A stretch of DNA of 64,000 bases, from NCBI GenBank assembly GCA_038040385.1, contig JBBPII010000006.1, positions 1 through 64,000 of the forward strand. Direction: 5' to 3'. The notes beneath the pieces were generated by a model. The model ran no database searches, was not told where the DNA came from, and was given only the letters and a program-made list of their open reading frames with translations. This stretch comes from Gilichinskyi gelida (lineage in GTDB: Bacteria; Acidobacteriota; Thermoanaerobaculia; Gp7-AA8). This document shows positions 45,248-54,629 of this stretch, one piece after another. A program made the translations under genes and the position numbers. The stretch's first letter is position 1; the number at the start of each line of letters is the position of its first letter.

Positions 45248-48200
45248 TTCGTTCCGTTCCGAAGCTCCTGCACGTGCGCCGCTTTGATCCGGACGCCCGC
45301 ACTCAACGAAGGGTCGGTGTAGGTGAGCGTAGACAACAGCAACGTGGAGCGCGCGGCATCCAGCGCGGTGCGGAGCTCCGTGATCGGCGCAGCTTGAATC
45401 GCGTCGCCCACTTGAATCGTGGTCCATGTTGCGGCAGAGAGCCCGGCCAGCGCGCGCACAGCGTTGACTGCCGTCCGAAGCTCCGTGATGTGGACGAGCT
45501 TTGCCGTCGTGACGAACGGGACGATCGGATCGTCAGCGAAGACGACCACGGTGGCCAGATCAGGCGCACTGTACGCCGACGGGGTGGCGGCGGCGTTGAC
45601 CGCGCGTGCTTTGAACAGGTACGCCGCTCCGCTCACGGTTTCTGTCGCTGACAGGACGAACGAAGGCTCGGTCGTGGGAATCGTCGTGGTGCTCCCCGCG
45701 CGCTGCACCGAGACATCGTAATACGCAGTGTCCGCGACTGCGTTCCACGAGACGGCGATGTACGGGCGTGCTGCGTTGTCGAGAAGCACGGTCGCCACGA
45801 GGCCGGACGGCGCACCGAACGGTGCCGCGGCGCTCTGCGTCACCGTGAACGTCTGGTCGTTAATCGGGATCGAGCCTGAACGCGCGCTCGTCGTCGGGTT
45901 CGCGAGCACCGTGTAGGTGAGTGTCGCCGATCCTGCGCCTGCGGTCTCAGATAGCAGGATCCACTCCGCCGTACTCGTCGCCGCCCATGTGCACGTTGAG
46001 GGGAGCGTAATCGTCACGGTCGAAGCCCCACCGCCCGATCCGGCGCTCGCGCTCGATGGCGTCAGTGTCGCCCCGCAGGCGACGTGGATCGTGCTCGTCG
46101 TTGAGCTGTAGACGCCAAGCGAATCCGTCGCCTGAACGCGCAGGACATGCGTCCCTTGGGACGGCGAGGTCCACGTGAAGGAGTAGGGCGAGGAGGTATC
46201 GGTGCCGAGCGATACCTCGTCCGCGAAGAACTCCACCACCGTCACAGGGTAGTCGCCGGCGGCTACGGTTGCCGAGATTGTTAGCGACACGAGCGACACC
46301 CGCGCGTCTGCGGCGGGTGCCGTAATCGTGACGCGCGGCGGCTTCGTGCCGCGCACGAGCGCCGAGGCGTCTTCGTCTGTCAACTCAGGACTCGTGAGCG
46401 TCGAGACGCCGTCGCGGAAGTCGCGCGACGCTCGGAAGCTGTACGTGAGGTTCGCCCAGTCGTCGTGCCCTTCGAGCGCTTGCCCGTAATTAGGACCGCA
46501 CATGTAGATGGAATGGATGTAGTTCACATCCACGCCGACGGGCGTCGCCTCGATCCCGTTCACCCCGTTCCAGTCGATCGGGTCTTCGGAGACGGCGATT
46601 TGGAGAATCCCGTTGCGACCGAATGCGATCAAGTCTCCTGGCGGCGCGCCGATGCCGAGCGGCTCGTAGAGCGCGTTGAACTCTTGAAGAACTGGGAGCG
46701 CGCTGCGCGAGTAGTCGAGCACCCGCCCGAGCCGTACGGGTGACGGCGTGCCCGGAAAGATGCCACCGTTGTTGAACTGCCGCGAGTAGCTCATGACGCT
46801 GATGTAGTTCGGCTTGCACCCGATCTCCCGCTCCGTCACCGGGATACCGAGGCCACCGCCGTGGTCGAGGCTCAGCGTGTGTCCGAGTTCGTGCATGATG
46901 GTGCCTGCCATCATGTCGCTCCACTCGTCGGCGAAGGGCGTCCCATACGCGGAGGAGAATCTCTGGGCAGTCGCCTCATGGCTCGGCGCTGGTCCCGTGC
47001 GGAGAGTCACCGCGAAGTCGTTGCCGCCGAGTTCCGCGACGCCGGACGCTCGCGTGCCGGCAAGCGAGTGTGCGGAGATCGCATAGCGGTATGCGTACTT
47101 CTTCGCGCGCAGGATGTTCGCGCAGTTCGGGCTTCCGCGTTCCGTCGGCGTCCCGAAGTGGCCCGTGCACGGCCCCGCCGGTGCCCCGCGCTTGATCGCA
47201 TCGAACCCGGTTCCTGCCGTGCCCCACACGAGCGGGTTCTGCTCGGCAATCTCTTCACCGACGACAATGTGGAGCCGAATCCCCGTCGTTCCATCCGGAT
47301 TTGAAACCGGGGCGGCGGCGAAGGCATTCGTGACGGACTGGATCGGGTCGACGGCGAGCACCGCGCCGCTCGGCGTTCGTTGCGGGTGGTGCGTGTGGTT
47401 GCCCGTGCCCGTCAGCGCCATGTAGTCGAGTTCGACGAAGATGTCCTTGTGGTCAGCCGTCGCGCCGGGCAGCGTGAGATCCACCGTGCCATCGCCATCG
47501 AAGTCGATGCCGGAGGTCTCCCACGTATCGAGAAGACCATCACCGTCTTTATCAAACTCATACTTCGCGAGGAAACTTGCGGAGTCAGGTGGAGACGGCG
47601 GCGGGCCAGACGTCTTCGGAAAATCGGGAGACGCCGTGACGCCGGTAACCCACGCATTGCCCACGGCGTCGACGGCGAGCGCGTACGTATGGTCAGACCA
47701 CGTGCCTCCGAGCCATGTGGAGTACTCAAGCGCGGTTCCGTTGGCATTGAACCGCAGGATGTAGGCATCGTAGGCGCCGTTGTACGAGCTATCGTCCGCA
47801 AACTTCATCGGCAGGTCGGTCTGGTTGGTTGTCCCGGCGAGATAGATGAGGCCACCGTTCGTCGCCACGCCATACGCACCTGACATTCCCGGCACGCGGG
47901 ATAACAGCTCCAGGCTCCCTCCGGCCGTCACCTTGCCGAAGAATCCCGGACCCGTCGCCGAGTAGCGGTTCTGCGTGAGCGGAAAGTTGCTGGACGACGT
48001 TTCGCCGGCGATGTAGACGTTATCCTCGACGTCAACGGTAACCGCAGTGATCTCATCCGAGTTGTCACCACCGAGATAGGTGCCGTACAGCAGGGCCGTG
48101 CCCTGCGGGTTGATCTTCGCAAGATAGCCATCGGTGCGAGTGACCTGCGGTGGTGCGCCGCCGGAGTTGGCTTGAAATGCGTTCGGAGATACTCGCATGT

Positions 48201-49656
48201 CCGTCGAGGTGGTGGAGCCGCCGATCCATGCGGCGCCTGTCGAGTCGATGGCAAGCCCCGCCAGAGTTTCAGTTCCTTGCCCACCGAAAAGCGTCGAGTA
48301 GATGAGAGATGATCCCGCCGCGTTGAGCTTCAGCACGAAGAAGTCGTACGCTGTTGCGGTGGCGCTTCGCCGTTGCAAGGCACCGGCGGTCGTCGGAAAT
48401 GCATAGGCGGTGTGCGGACTCTTGGTGTCGCCAGCGACATACACGTTGTTGTTCGCATCGACCGCGATCGCACTCGGGTGCTGGGTAGTGCTTCCGGCGA
48501 CATGCGCAGCGTAGAGCAAGGCAGAGCCGGTTGGGTTCAGTTTGGCGATAAAGACATCTGATCCACTGCACCCTGAGCAAGCCGGATAATTGCTCTTGTA
48601 CGCGCCAGGAGTGAACGGAAATGCGAGTCCAGCGTCACCCCACCCTTGGCGACGGCCAGGACCTGTGGTTCCGGCGACGTAGACGTTTCCGGACCCATCG
48701 ACCGTTACCGCTGAGCCAGCGTCATCGCGTTTGCCCCCGAGGTAGGTTGAAAAGACTCGATTGCCGCTTGCATCGTATTTGGCTACGAAGGCGTCAGGAC
48801 TTCCCTCGCTGTACCAGTCGGAAGTGGCCTGATTCGACCCGTAGAGGGCTCCTGGACTCGTCGGAAAGTCTGTCGAATTCGTGAAGCCGGTGACATAGAC
48901 GTTGCGGGACGCATCGACAAAGACGTCGCGCGCGACGTCGCTGTCGCTCCCATCGAGCACCATCGCATAGGTGAGTACCGGGTCGATAATCAGCGGACGG
49001 CTGCGGTCGTATGCGCCGACTATGAACCGGACACGTCCATCCCGATCAATCGAGTACCGGGCATCGACGGGCTGGCGTTCGCCGTCCTCGAGTTGGAATG
49101 CGATGGGACGGCGCTGCACAATCGGCTCGGCACGTCCTGTCGGGATGCGCAGGTCTCCATCCTGTGTGATGCTCAGCGGGCCCGCTGCATCAACTTCTAA
49201 CGCGATGATCGACGGGTCGCTTCCGGGTTGCAGGAGGACGTCGAACTCAAGACCCTGCGACGAGAGCCGGTAGAGAACGTCGGTCCCGCAATACACATCC
49301 TTCACCAAGACGGTCCCGAACAGGGGCGTGGTGTACGTCGCATCGGCGCGAACGTAGTGGCGAGACTCCGCGGCGCTCTCTTGACCAAGAAACTCGGAAT
49401 GTCGGCCGCGGGCGAATCTGAAGCGGACAACAGGCCTGTCCGCGCCATCGGAGGAAAGCGCCAAGACGGTTTCGCTGCGGGTCAGAAAGGCCGTGTAGCC
49501 GCGCGTCCGCGCCGCGAAGACAACCTGCGGCTTGTACTGACCGACATTCTTTTCAAAGAGCGGTACCACGGGGTCGAGCCGGCCGAGAGAACCGGCCGTC
49601 ACGTCAGTGGCGAAGACCGAGAGGGGAATTAGTAGCGCTTTGAGAACACGTGACAT
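45244..49656 (-). CDS. giant secreted protein: DUF7948-like/SBBP propeller, metzincin motif, Ig-like, BACON-like and ELR-tail domains
   Basis: 1470 residues. ATG 49656 follows AAGGAAG and gives a signal peptide; the upstream 31 codons lack support. About 25-230 resembles the DUF7948 N-domain (EKNVGQYKPQVVFAARTRGY). About 240-680 carries SBBP beta-propeller repeats (AVDGSGNVYVAG, YSTYLGG). A calcium-type stretch follows (DKDGDGLLDTWE). Then comes a zinc motif HELGHTLSLDH with His922, Glu923, His926 and His932, where the usual metzincin Gly is Ser929. An Ig-like domain, a BACON-like domain (CTWAATSTAEWILL, TQSAAA), a fibronectin-III-like part and a tail with repeated 'H-x-x-ELR' motifs (AKLVHITELRTAV, AAHVQELR) follow. 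The tail type is common in secreted Acidobacteriota proteins. Peptidase activity is predicted, not certain. Confidence 0.82.
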   Translation of the reverse strand: MSRVLKALLIPLSVFATDVTAGSLGRLDPVVPLFEKNVGQYKPQVVFAARTRGYTAFLTRSETVLALSSDGADRPVVRFRFARGRHSEFLGQESAAESRHYVRADATYTTPLFGTVLVKDVYCGTDVLYRLSSQGLEFDVLLQPGSDPSIIALEVDAAGPLSITQDGDLRIPTGRAEPIVQRRPIAFQLEDGERQPVDARYSIDRDGRVRFIVGAYDRSRPLIIDPVLTYAMVLDGSDSDVARDVFVDASRNVYVTGFTNSTDFPTSPGALYGSNQATSDWYSEGSPDAFVAKYDASGNRVFSTYLGGKRDDAGSAVTVDGSGNVYVAGTTGPGRRQGWGDAGLAFPFTPGAYKSNYPACSGCSGSDVFIAKLNPTGSALLYAAHVAGSTTQHPSAIAVDANNNVYVAGDTKSPHTAYAFPTTAGALQRRSATATAYDFFVLKLNAAGSSLIYSTLFGGQGTETLAGLAIDSTGAAWIGGSTTSTDMRVSPNAFQANSGGAPPQVTRTDGYLAKINPQGTALLYGTYLGGDNSDEITAVTVDVEDNVYIAGETSSSNFPLTQNRYSATGPGFFGKVTAGGSLELLSRVPGMSGAYGVATNGGLIYLAGTTNQTDLPMKFADDSSYNGAYDAYILRFNANGTALEYSTWLGGTWSDHTYALAVDAVGNAWVTGVTASPDFPKTSGPPPSPPDSASFLAKYEFDKDGDGLLDTWETSGIDFDGDGTVDLTLPGATADHKDIFVELDYMALTGTGNHTHHPQRTPSGAVLAVDPIQSVTNAFAAAPVSNPDGTTGIRLHIVVGEEIAEQNPLVWGTAGTGFDAIKRGAPAGPCTGHFGTPTERGSPNCANILRAKKYAYRYAISAHSLAGTRASGVAELGGNDFAVTLRTGPAPSHEATAQRFSSAYGTPFADEWSDMMAGTIMHELGHTLSLDHGGGLGIPVTEREIGCKPNYISVMSYSRQFNNGGIFPGTPSPVRLGRVLDYSRSALPVLQEFNALYEPLGIGAPPGDLIAFGRNGILQIAVSEDPIDWNGVNGIEATPVGVDVNYIHSIYMCGPNYGQALEGHDDWANLTYSFRASRDFRDGVSTLTSPELTDEDASALVRGTKPPRVTITAPAADARVSLVSLTISATVAAGDYPVTVVEFFADEVSLGTDTSSPYSFTWTSPSQGTHVLRVQATDSLGVYSSTTSTIHVACGATLTPSSASAGSGGGASTVTITLPSTCTWAATSTAEWILLSETAGAGSATLTYTVLANPTTSARSGSIPINDQTFTVTQSAAAPFGAPSGLVATVLLDNAARPYIAVSWNAVADTAYYDVSVQRAGSTTTIPTTEPSFVLSATETVSGAAYLFKARAVNAAATPSAYSAPDLATVVVFADDPIVPFVTTAKLVHITELRTAVNAVRALAGLSAATWTTIQVGDAIQAAPITELRTALDAARSTLLLSTLTYTDPSLSAGVRIKAAHVQELRNGTK

Positions 49657-49961
49657 GCGGGACTTCCTTTTCGATGTGGAATGACTGCGCGCGCCCACGC
49701 AGACTTGGCGCCCTGCCAACTGAAGGGGTGACGGAAATAGGCAAATCACCTTCGGTGCGAAGAAACATGGTGGATTCGGTTAGGACCGGCGCTCTTCAGC
49801 AGGCATCGGTTTATCAACACCTCACTGGTAGTGTCGCTGGTGATCGAGAGAGAGATTCGCAGGCCCGCGACGGTCAGATCCGCATCGGTGGGGAGCTGCC
49901 AACCCTAACCGAACCCTGAGCCGTGGCGCGAGCATGTCCGGCCACGAACTCCCAACTGTAT
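49657..49961. other. upstream region of the giant secreted gene
   Basis: About 300 bases with no supported gene; it should contain the minus-strand promoter for 45244-49656. No sigma-70 consensus pair was certain by eye. Confidence 0.3.
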
Positions 49962-50366
49962 TTACGTTCGTGCTACCACCTCAATAATCTCCCGCACCTC
50001 CCGATCGCGCGGTTCCGCCGTGGCTCGCTCCGGATGGAACAAGCTCGATTCGAGCAGGAGCGGCAGACGGCGCCGGTTCGGGATGCGTCGAAAGTAAGCA
50101 ACTAAGAACGTGACCATCTCGTCGGTGGTCGCGAACTGTTTGAAGTCGATCTTGCTACGGATCATGAACTCCACGAGCGCGCGAATGATCTCTGCGCGCG
50201 AGATCGCTTTGTGATGCCGCAGACGAATGAGTACGCTCATCACATCGAGATAGCCGGCGTGCCGCTCAAGCATGACGACGGTAATCTTCTCCCACGGCTC
50301 GGTGTGCATGACCGGGCGACCGCGGTGCGCGAGCACCACCTGTGTGGATCGTTTCGCCACGCTCAC
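49962..50366 (-). CDS. ribbon-helix-helix-like regulatory protein
   Basis: 134 residues. 'EKITVVMLERHAGYLDVMSVLIRLRHHKAISRAEIIRALVEFMIRSKID' has the strand-helix-helix pattern of CopG/ParD-type regulators of the form 'ISRAEIIRALVE'. The C-terminal part is helical and basic. It lies 15 bases downstream of the 81-residue gene; the pair could be a regulator/partner module. No toxin domain recognised. Confidence 0.6.
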   Translation of the reverse strand: MSVAKRSTQVVLAHRGRPVMHTEPWEKITVVMLERHAGYLDVMSVLIRLRHHKAISRAEIIRALVEFMIRSKIDFKQFATTDEMVTFLVAYFRRIPNRRRLPLLLESSLFHPERATAEPRDREVREIIEVVART

Positions 50367-50381
50367 GCTCCTCCCCGGAGA

Positions 50382-50627
50382 TCAACCCCGCTGGTGCTTC
50401 TTCGCTGCGCGCCGTGATCGCGGGCGCAGCAGCGCATCGAGCCGCCGAATCTCATAGAGGAAGGCCAGCGCGTACGGCGCGGCAAGCGCCTCCACGACTG
50501 CGAGCTGGTCGTCGTACCCCCGAGTTCGCACGTGCTGCTCGATCGCCGCCAGCCGCTCCTCAAGGTCGATAAGCACGTCTTCAAGTTCAGGATCGCGACG
50601 GACCGCCGCTGATCGATGAGAAGCCAT
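50382..50627 (-). CDS. small helical hypothetical protein
   Basis: 81 residues, a predicted helical pair (DVLIDLEERLAAIEQHVR, AVVEALAAPYALAFLYEIRRLDALL) with a basic tail. First gene of a two-gene minus-strand unit with the ribbon-helix-helix-like gene. The 309 bases upstream (50628-50936) show no supported gene. Confidence 0.5.
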   Translation of the reverse strand: MASHRSAAVRRDPELEDVLIDLEERLAAIEQHVRTRGYDDQLAVVEALAAPYALAFLYEIRRLDALLRPRSRRAAKKHQRG

Positions 50628-50936
50628 TGCGCGTCGCCACCTTCCTCGTTCCCCGCAGTGGTGGTCGCTGATGCCGGGGGTCGCATGCTCACCAGACGAT
50701 CCGCGTCTACGGTGTGCTGTGGGTATGGCGCGCGAGAGTGGTCACGCCAGCGACGTGTAGGTGCGCCGGCACCAGCGGCCGGAGGGGACGTTCTCTCATT
50801 CATGTGCGTGGACCGAAGACGCATGAGAAGAGCACGAACGACGGAAGGCCGTCAACGCGGATCGGACCCCAGACACATTTTGTTCCCTCCCTGCGTCTAG
50901 AGGTAGGGATTGCTCCCTTCGCGTCACACCTAGTAC

Positions 50937-51131
50937 GTGACGGATTTGACCATCGTGCTCGCGGACTACCGCTCGATGTGCGACCTGATCGGGCCGCTCG
51001 ACGTCGAAGTGTTCTGCGCCGGCTACGCCTGTTTCGAAGAATGGAAAGCGGCACCGAATCGACGCGCTGACGTTGCCGCTTGTGAGCTGAGGAGGGGGGA
51101 ACTACCCGGCAGTGCTTCTTACGCGGCTTGA
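50937..51131 (+). CDS. possible 64-residue protein (weak call)
   Basis: Starts with GTG; the first 45 residues (DLTIVLADYRSMCDLIGPLDVEVFCAGYACFEEWK) have sensible composition and codon use, and the end degrades. It overlaps the HTH-TPR start by 20 bases. It may be a leader peptide-type frame or chance. Confidence 0.3.
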   Translation: MTDLTIVLADYRSMCDLIGPLDVEVFCAGYACFEEWKAAPNRRADVAACELRRGELPGSASYAA

Positions 51132-52500
51132 ACTCTTCCTGCGCAGGACGGAGCTGGTGCTGATGGAGGTAGCCCACTTGGCCGGCTACAGCCGGCAGCA
51201 CTTTCTTCGGCTGCGGATCGGCGAGGGCGATGCCACGCGGGGCGGGATTCTCGCCGTCACCGGCGCGTGCCGAAAGCTCAGTCGGGAGCGGGTCACACCG
51301 TCCGTGCTGTTCGAGCGCGCAGAAGAATTCTTGAAGGGACCAGGCCAACGCTTGAGCCGCGCGCACCTCGCGGACAAGCGTGCGCTCGAAGCCCTCCTCT
51401 CCGCGCCTGTCACCGCGGAGTTCCCCGACGACGTGACCGCGACCGGCGTTGCGAGCGAAACGGCCGTGCGCCACCTGTTGAAAGCCGGGAAGAAGCGGCT
51501 CGACACCCATCCCGCGGGCGCAGCGACGATCTACTACGCCGCCGCGAAGATGGGAACGATTCTGCCGGCGACAGTGCCAGAACTTGCAGCCTCGCTCCAA
51601 GCGCAAGCCCTGAAAGGGCGCGCGAACGCGCTGCGGATGCTCGGCCAGTACGACGACGCGCTCGCGTCGCTCGCGATGGCCGCGAAGCTCTTTGTGGCGG
51701 CGCGCTACTGCACCGATGAAGCGGGCCAGGTGGAGTACACGCGGGCGGCGGTCCTCTTCAAGATGGAACTGTGGGACGACGCGCTCGTGGCGACCCGCGC
51801 GGCGCGCAAGCGCTTTCTCCAAAGCAAGGACGCGCGGCGCACGGCGCACGCGGAGCTGCTGGAAGCAAACATCCTCTTCGAGCAGGGCGACTGGAACGCC
51901 GCGCGCGCGACGTGGCTGCGGCTCCGCAAGCCCCTCACGGCGCTGAAAGACAAAGACGCCCTCGCGCGCGTGTGGCTCAACCTCGGCGTTTGTGAAATCC
52001 GTCGCCAGCAACCCGAGGAGGCCCGCCGCTGGTTGAACCAAGCGAGCGCCGCGTTCCGCGTGCTCAAGAACAAGGCCGAACTCGCGCGGACGCGCTGGAA
52101 CATGGCGACCTACCTTGCGACCTTCAAGAGCCCTGCACGAGCCCTTCGCGCGCTCCGACACGCACAGCGTTCGTTCCTCGCGCTCGGGATGTGGGTCGAT
52201 GCCGGATGCGTGGGGCTCGACATCACCGAGGTCATGATCGACCTGCGCACGCCGGACGCTGCGCTCACGGCACACGCCCGCGAGATCGCGACCACGTTCA
52301 TCAAGGCGGGGCTCGGGGTGAGCGCCGCGCTCGCCCTTGACCAGCTCCGGCAGATCGCCCGAAGCGCCGACCGCCGCCGCGTGGTGCGGACGGTGCGGAC
52401 GGCGCTGCGGGATGCCGAGGCGAATTGCAGCGAAGTCGCGATTGCGGCACTCGGAGAGGCCGGAGCGGACGCCCGGCCCCCCGACACCGCAAATGCCTAA
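51112..52500 (+). CDS. HTH and TPR-like repeat regulatory protein
   Basis: 462 residues, GTG start after GAGGAGGGGG. Residues 15-60 look like a helix-turn-helix (LMEVAHLAGYSRQHFLRLRIGEGDATRGG). From about 110 to the end is a series of TPR-like helical pairs ('KGRANALRMLGQYDDALASLAMAAKLF', 'GDWNAARATWLRL', 'RVWLNLGVCEIRRQQPEEARRWLNQA'). The TPR part is paralogous to that of the anti-sigma candidate at 53193-54536, down to 'LGM...AG.V.LD.TE' and 'ALD(Q/N)LRQ'. Probably a one-component or partner-controlled regulator of this cluster. Confidence 0.75.
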   Translation: MLLTRLELFLRRTELVLMEVAHLAGYSRQHFLRLRIGEGDATRGGILAVTGACRKLSRERVTPSVLFERAEEFLKGPGQRLSRAHLADKRALEALLSAPVTAEFPDDVTATGVASETAVRHLLKAGKKRLDTHPAGAATIYYAAAKMGTILPATVPELAASLQAQALKGRANALRMLGQYDDALASLAMAAKLFVAARYCTDEAGQVEYTRAAVLFKMELWDDALVATRAARKRFLQSKDARRTAHAELLEANILFEQGDWNAARATWLRLRKPLTALKDKDALARVWLNLGVCEIRRQQPEEARRWLNQASAAFRVLKNKAELARTRWNMATYLATFKSPARALRALRHAQRSFLALGMWVDAGCVGLDITEVMIDLRTPDAALTAHAREIATTFIKAGLGVSAALALDQLRQIARSADRRRVVRTVRTALRDAEANCSEVAIAALGEAGADARPPDTANA

Positions 52501-52704
52501 CCGTGGGGAACCGACAGCCTGCTGTAGAGAACGATGAGCGCCAACAGAATCTCGACTTCGGACATAGACCCTCCTCCTTCCGCGCTCGCGTGGAGCCGGC
52601 GGCAATGTGTCGGAGAGGCCTCTCTCGGCTGGTACTGGAACCGGGAGCCGGGGCAGCGTTACTGGCAATCTCGCTATACTTCCGGCGTCCCGCCTTGGAA
52701 GCTG

Positions 52705-53196
52705 ATGCCCATGACGCCGCGTGATCGTGCTGCCGCCGCGTACAACGCGCATTACGAGGTCATGCGCTTCATCGCGGCGCAGAAGTTCGGCGTTCCGCAG
52801 GCGGATGTCCGCCCGCTCATCCACGACGTGTTCCTTGCGTACATGCGTCACGTCGCCGTGATCGGCGACGATCGCGGCTGGCTCGTGATGGCCACGAGAA
52901 ACGCCTGCATGAATTACTGGCGCGACAAGAAGCCGGGCGAACCGCTGCCCGACGCGCTCGTGGATCCCCAGAGGCTCGCGGATGATGTTGCGGCGCGCCT
53001 CGATCTCGCGCGCGTGTTCCGCCGCCTCCCGAAGCACTGCCGGAGTGTGCTCTGGCGACGGTACGTGGACGGGGCCGAGCCCGGCGAGATCGCCGTTGAA
53101 CTTTCGAAGAAGCGCACGTACGGGCGGCAGATCGTCCACAAGTGCTTGCGGGCCGCGCGCGAAGCGCTGGCGTCCATCAGGCGGGGTCGCGCGTGA
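52705..53196 (+). CDS. ECF-type sigma-70 family RNA polymerase sigma factor
   Basis: 163 residues. Region 2 is 'VRPLIHDVFLAYMRHVAVIGDDRGWLVMATRNACMNYWRDKK' and region 4 'LARVFRRLPKHCRSVLWRRYVDGAEPGEIAVELSKKRTYGRQIVHKCLRAAREAL'. ATG 52705 is chosen after TTGGAAG; the upstream frame is not protein-like. The stop overlaps the next start (GTGA), the usual sigma/anti-sigma arrangement. A TATACT-like element at about 52673-52678 could be part of its promoter. Confidence 0.88.
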   Translation: MPMTPRDRAAAAYNAHYEVMRFIAAQKFGVPQADVRPLIHDVFLAYMRHVAVIGDDRGWLVMATRNACMNYWRDKKPGEPLPDALVDPQRLADDVAARLDLARVFRRLPKHCRSVLWRRYVDGAEPGEIAVELSKKRTYGRQIVHKCLRAAREALASIRRGRA

Positions 53197-54536
53197 GCGA
53201 CCACCTCGACCGCGTGACGCTCATCCAGTACATCGAGGGCGATAACTCCATTGACCGCATCGCGGTCGCGCAGCACGTGGGCGAGTGCGTGGAGTGCCGC
53301 GCGGAGATGGAGGAGCTGCAACAGATGATCGCCCTCCTGAGCGACGGGGCGATTTTCCGGCACGTTGCGGACGAGGAGGCAGACGCCGACCGCGAGGCGT
53401 TATGGGCAGACCTCGTGCGCGACGACGAGCGCGCCGAGCGGGAGGCGCGCGCCGCGGATGCGTTCTACCTGCAACTCGCGCAGCAGCCGGCCGACACGTG
53501 GGACGGCGTCGTGGCGAAGCACCCCGAGGTCTGTACGGGTGCGATGGTGCGGCGGTTGGTCGCCGCCGCTGCGCCGGAGCTGGACCGGAAGCCGGAGCAC
53601 GCGCTCCTCCTCCTCGGCGTCGCGGAGCTCGTCGCGTTCGCACTACATGATGCGGAGAGTCGCCGCCACCTCGGGCATGTGTGGAAGCAACGCTCAAACG
53701 CGCTGCGGATGCTCGCGCGCTATGAGGAGGCGATCGACGCGGCGATCCTCGCGGAGAGCTTCTACGCCTCACTCCCCGATCCCGATGCGGCGTTCGAGGT
53801 CGGCCAGGCGCGCTACACGCTCGCGGTGACGCTCTTCAAGATGACGCGCTACGCCGCGTCCCTGCAAGCGCTCACCACATCTCGCGCGGCGTTGGAAGAC
53901 TACGGCACCACCGCCCCGCTCGCGAAGACGATGATGCTGGACGCGCTCATTCGTATCGAGCAAGGAGATGTCGCGACGGCACGCGATACGCTCCGTGCGC
54001 TTCTCCCCATTGAAGAACAGCTCGGACAGCGCCTTGAAGCGGCGCGAGTACGAACGAACCTTGCCGAATGCAATCTGCGACTCGGCGATCTCGACGCAGC
54101 GATGAGGGATGCCCGCGCTGCGGTCAAGGCGTTCCACGCGCTTGGCAACGAGGCCGAAGAGACGCGGAGCGAGTGGACGGTCGCGATGATTCGGCTCGCG
54201 CGCGGCGAGGTGGATGCGCTCGACCGACTGTACGAGATCGCCGCCGTCTACGAAGGGCTCGGGATGCCGGGCGAGGCAGGCTTTGTGAATCTCGACGCCA
54301 CGGAGGAGCTACTACGCCGCGAGGAGTGGGCCGAGGCCGAAGTCATCGCGCGCGAACTCGTGACGCTCTTCACCTCGGCCGGCGTGACGCTCGCGAGCGT
54401 CAATGCGCTCGACAATCTGCGGCAGGCGGTGGAGAACCGAGAAGCGACAACCGCCGTCGTGCGCTACGTCCGCGAGTACGTCACTGCGGATGATCCTGCG
54501 CGGCCTTTCGATCCACCCCGCGACGCGGCCAACTAG
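53193..54536 (+). CDS. zinc-finger anti-sigma candidate with C-terminal TPR-like repeats
   Basis: 447 residues from GTG 53193, overlapping the sigma stop. The N-terminal 60 residues match an anti-sigma zinc finger (His...Cys-x-x-Cys: AQHVGECVECRAEMEEL). No transmembrane helix follows, so this would be a cytosolic anti-sigma factor. The remaining 350 residues are TPR-like repeats (ALRMLARYEEAIDAAILAESFYASL, VGQARYTLAVTLFKM, 'RTNLAECNLRLGDLDAAMRDARAAV'), paralogous to the HTH-TPR protein at 51112. Sensing by the TPR domain, rather than membrane proteolysis, is the likely release mechanism (inference). Confidence 0.8.
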   Translation: MSDHLDRVTLIQYIEGDNSIDRIAVAQHVGECVECRAEMEELQQMIALLSDGAIFRHVADEEADADREALWADLVRDDERAEREARAADAFYLQLAQQPADTWDGVVAKHPEVCTGAMVRRLVAAAAPELDRKPEHALLLLGVAELVAFALHDAESRRHLGHVWKQRSNALRMLARYEEAIDAAILAESFYASLPDPDAAFEVGQARYTLAVTLFKMTRYAASLQALTTSRAALEDYGTTAPLAKTMMLDALIRIEQGDVATARDTLRALLPIEEQLGQRLEAARVRTNLAECNLRLGDLDAAMRDARAAVKAFHALGNEAEETRSEWTVAMIRLARGEVDALDRLYEIAAVYEGLGMPGEAGFVNLDATEELLRREEWAEAEVIARELVTLFTSAGVTLASVNALDNLRQAVENREATTAVVRYVREYVTADDPARPFDPPRDAAN

Positions 54537-54629
54537 GAGTCGTTTACGCGTCTGCCCACTATGTGTCTTTACGAAAGCCCTGGCCTGATTGTAGCGCGGA
54601 CCTCCTCGCACAAGCGGCGCTTCACTGAC

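Noticed and set aside
50800..53139. 779-residue minus-strand frame
   Set aside because: Antisense to the HTH-TPR and sigma genes, which have clear domains and ribosome sites.
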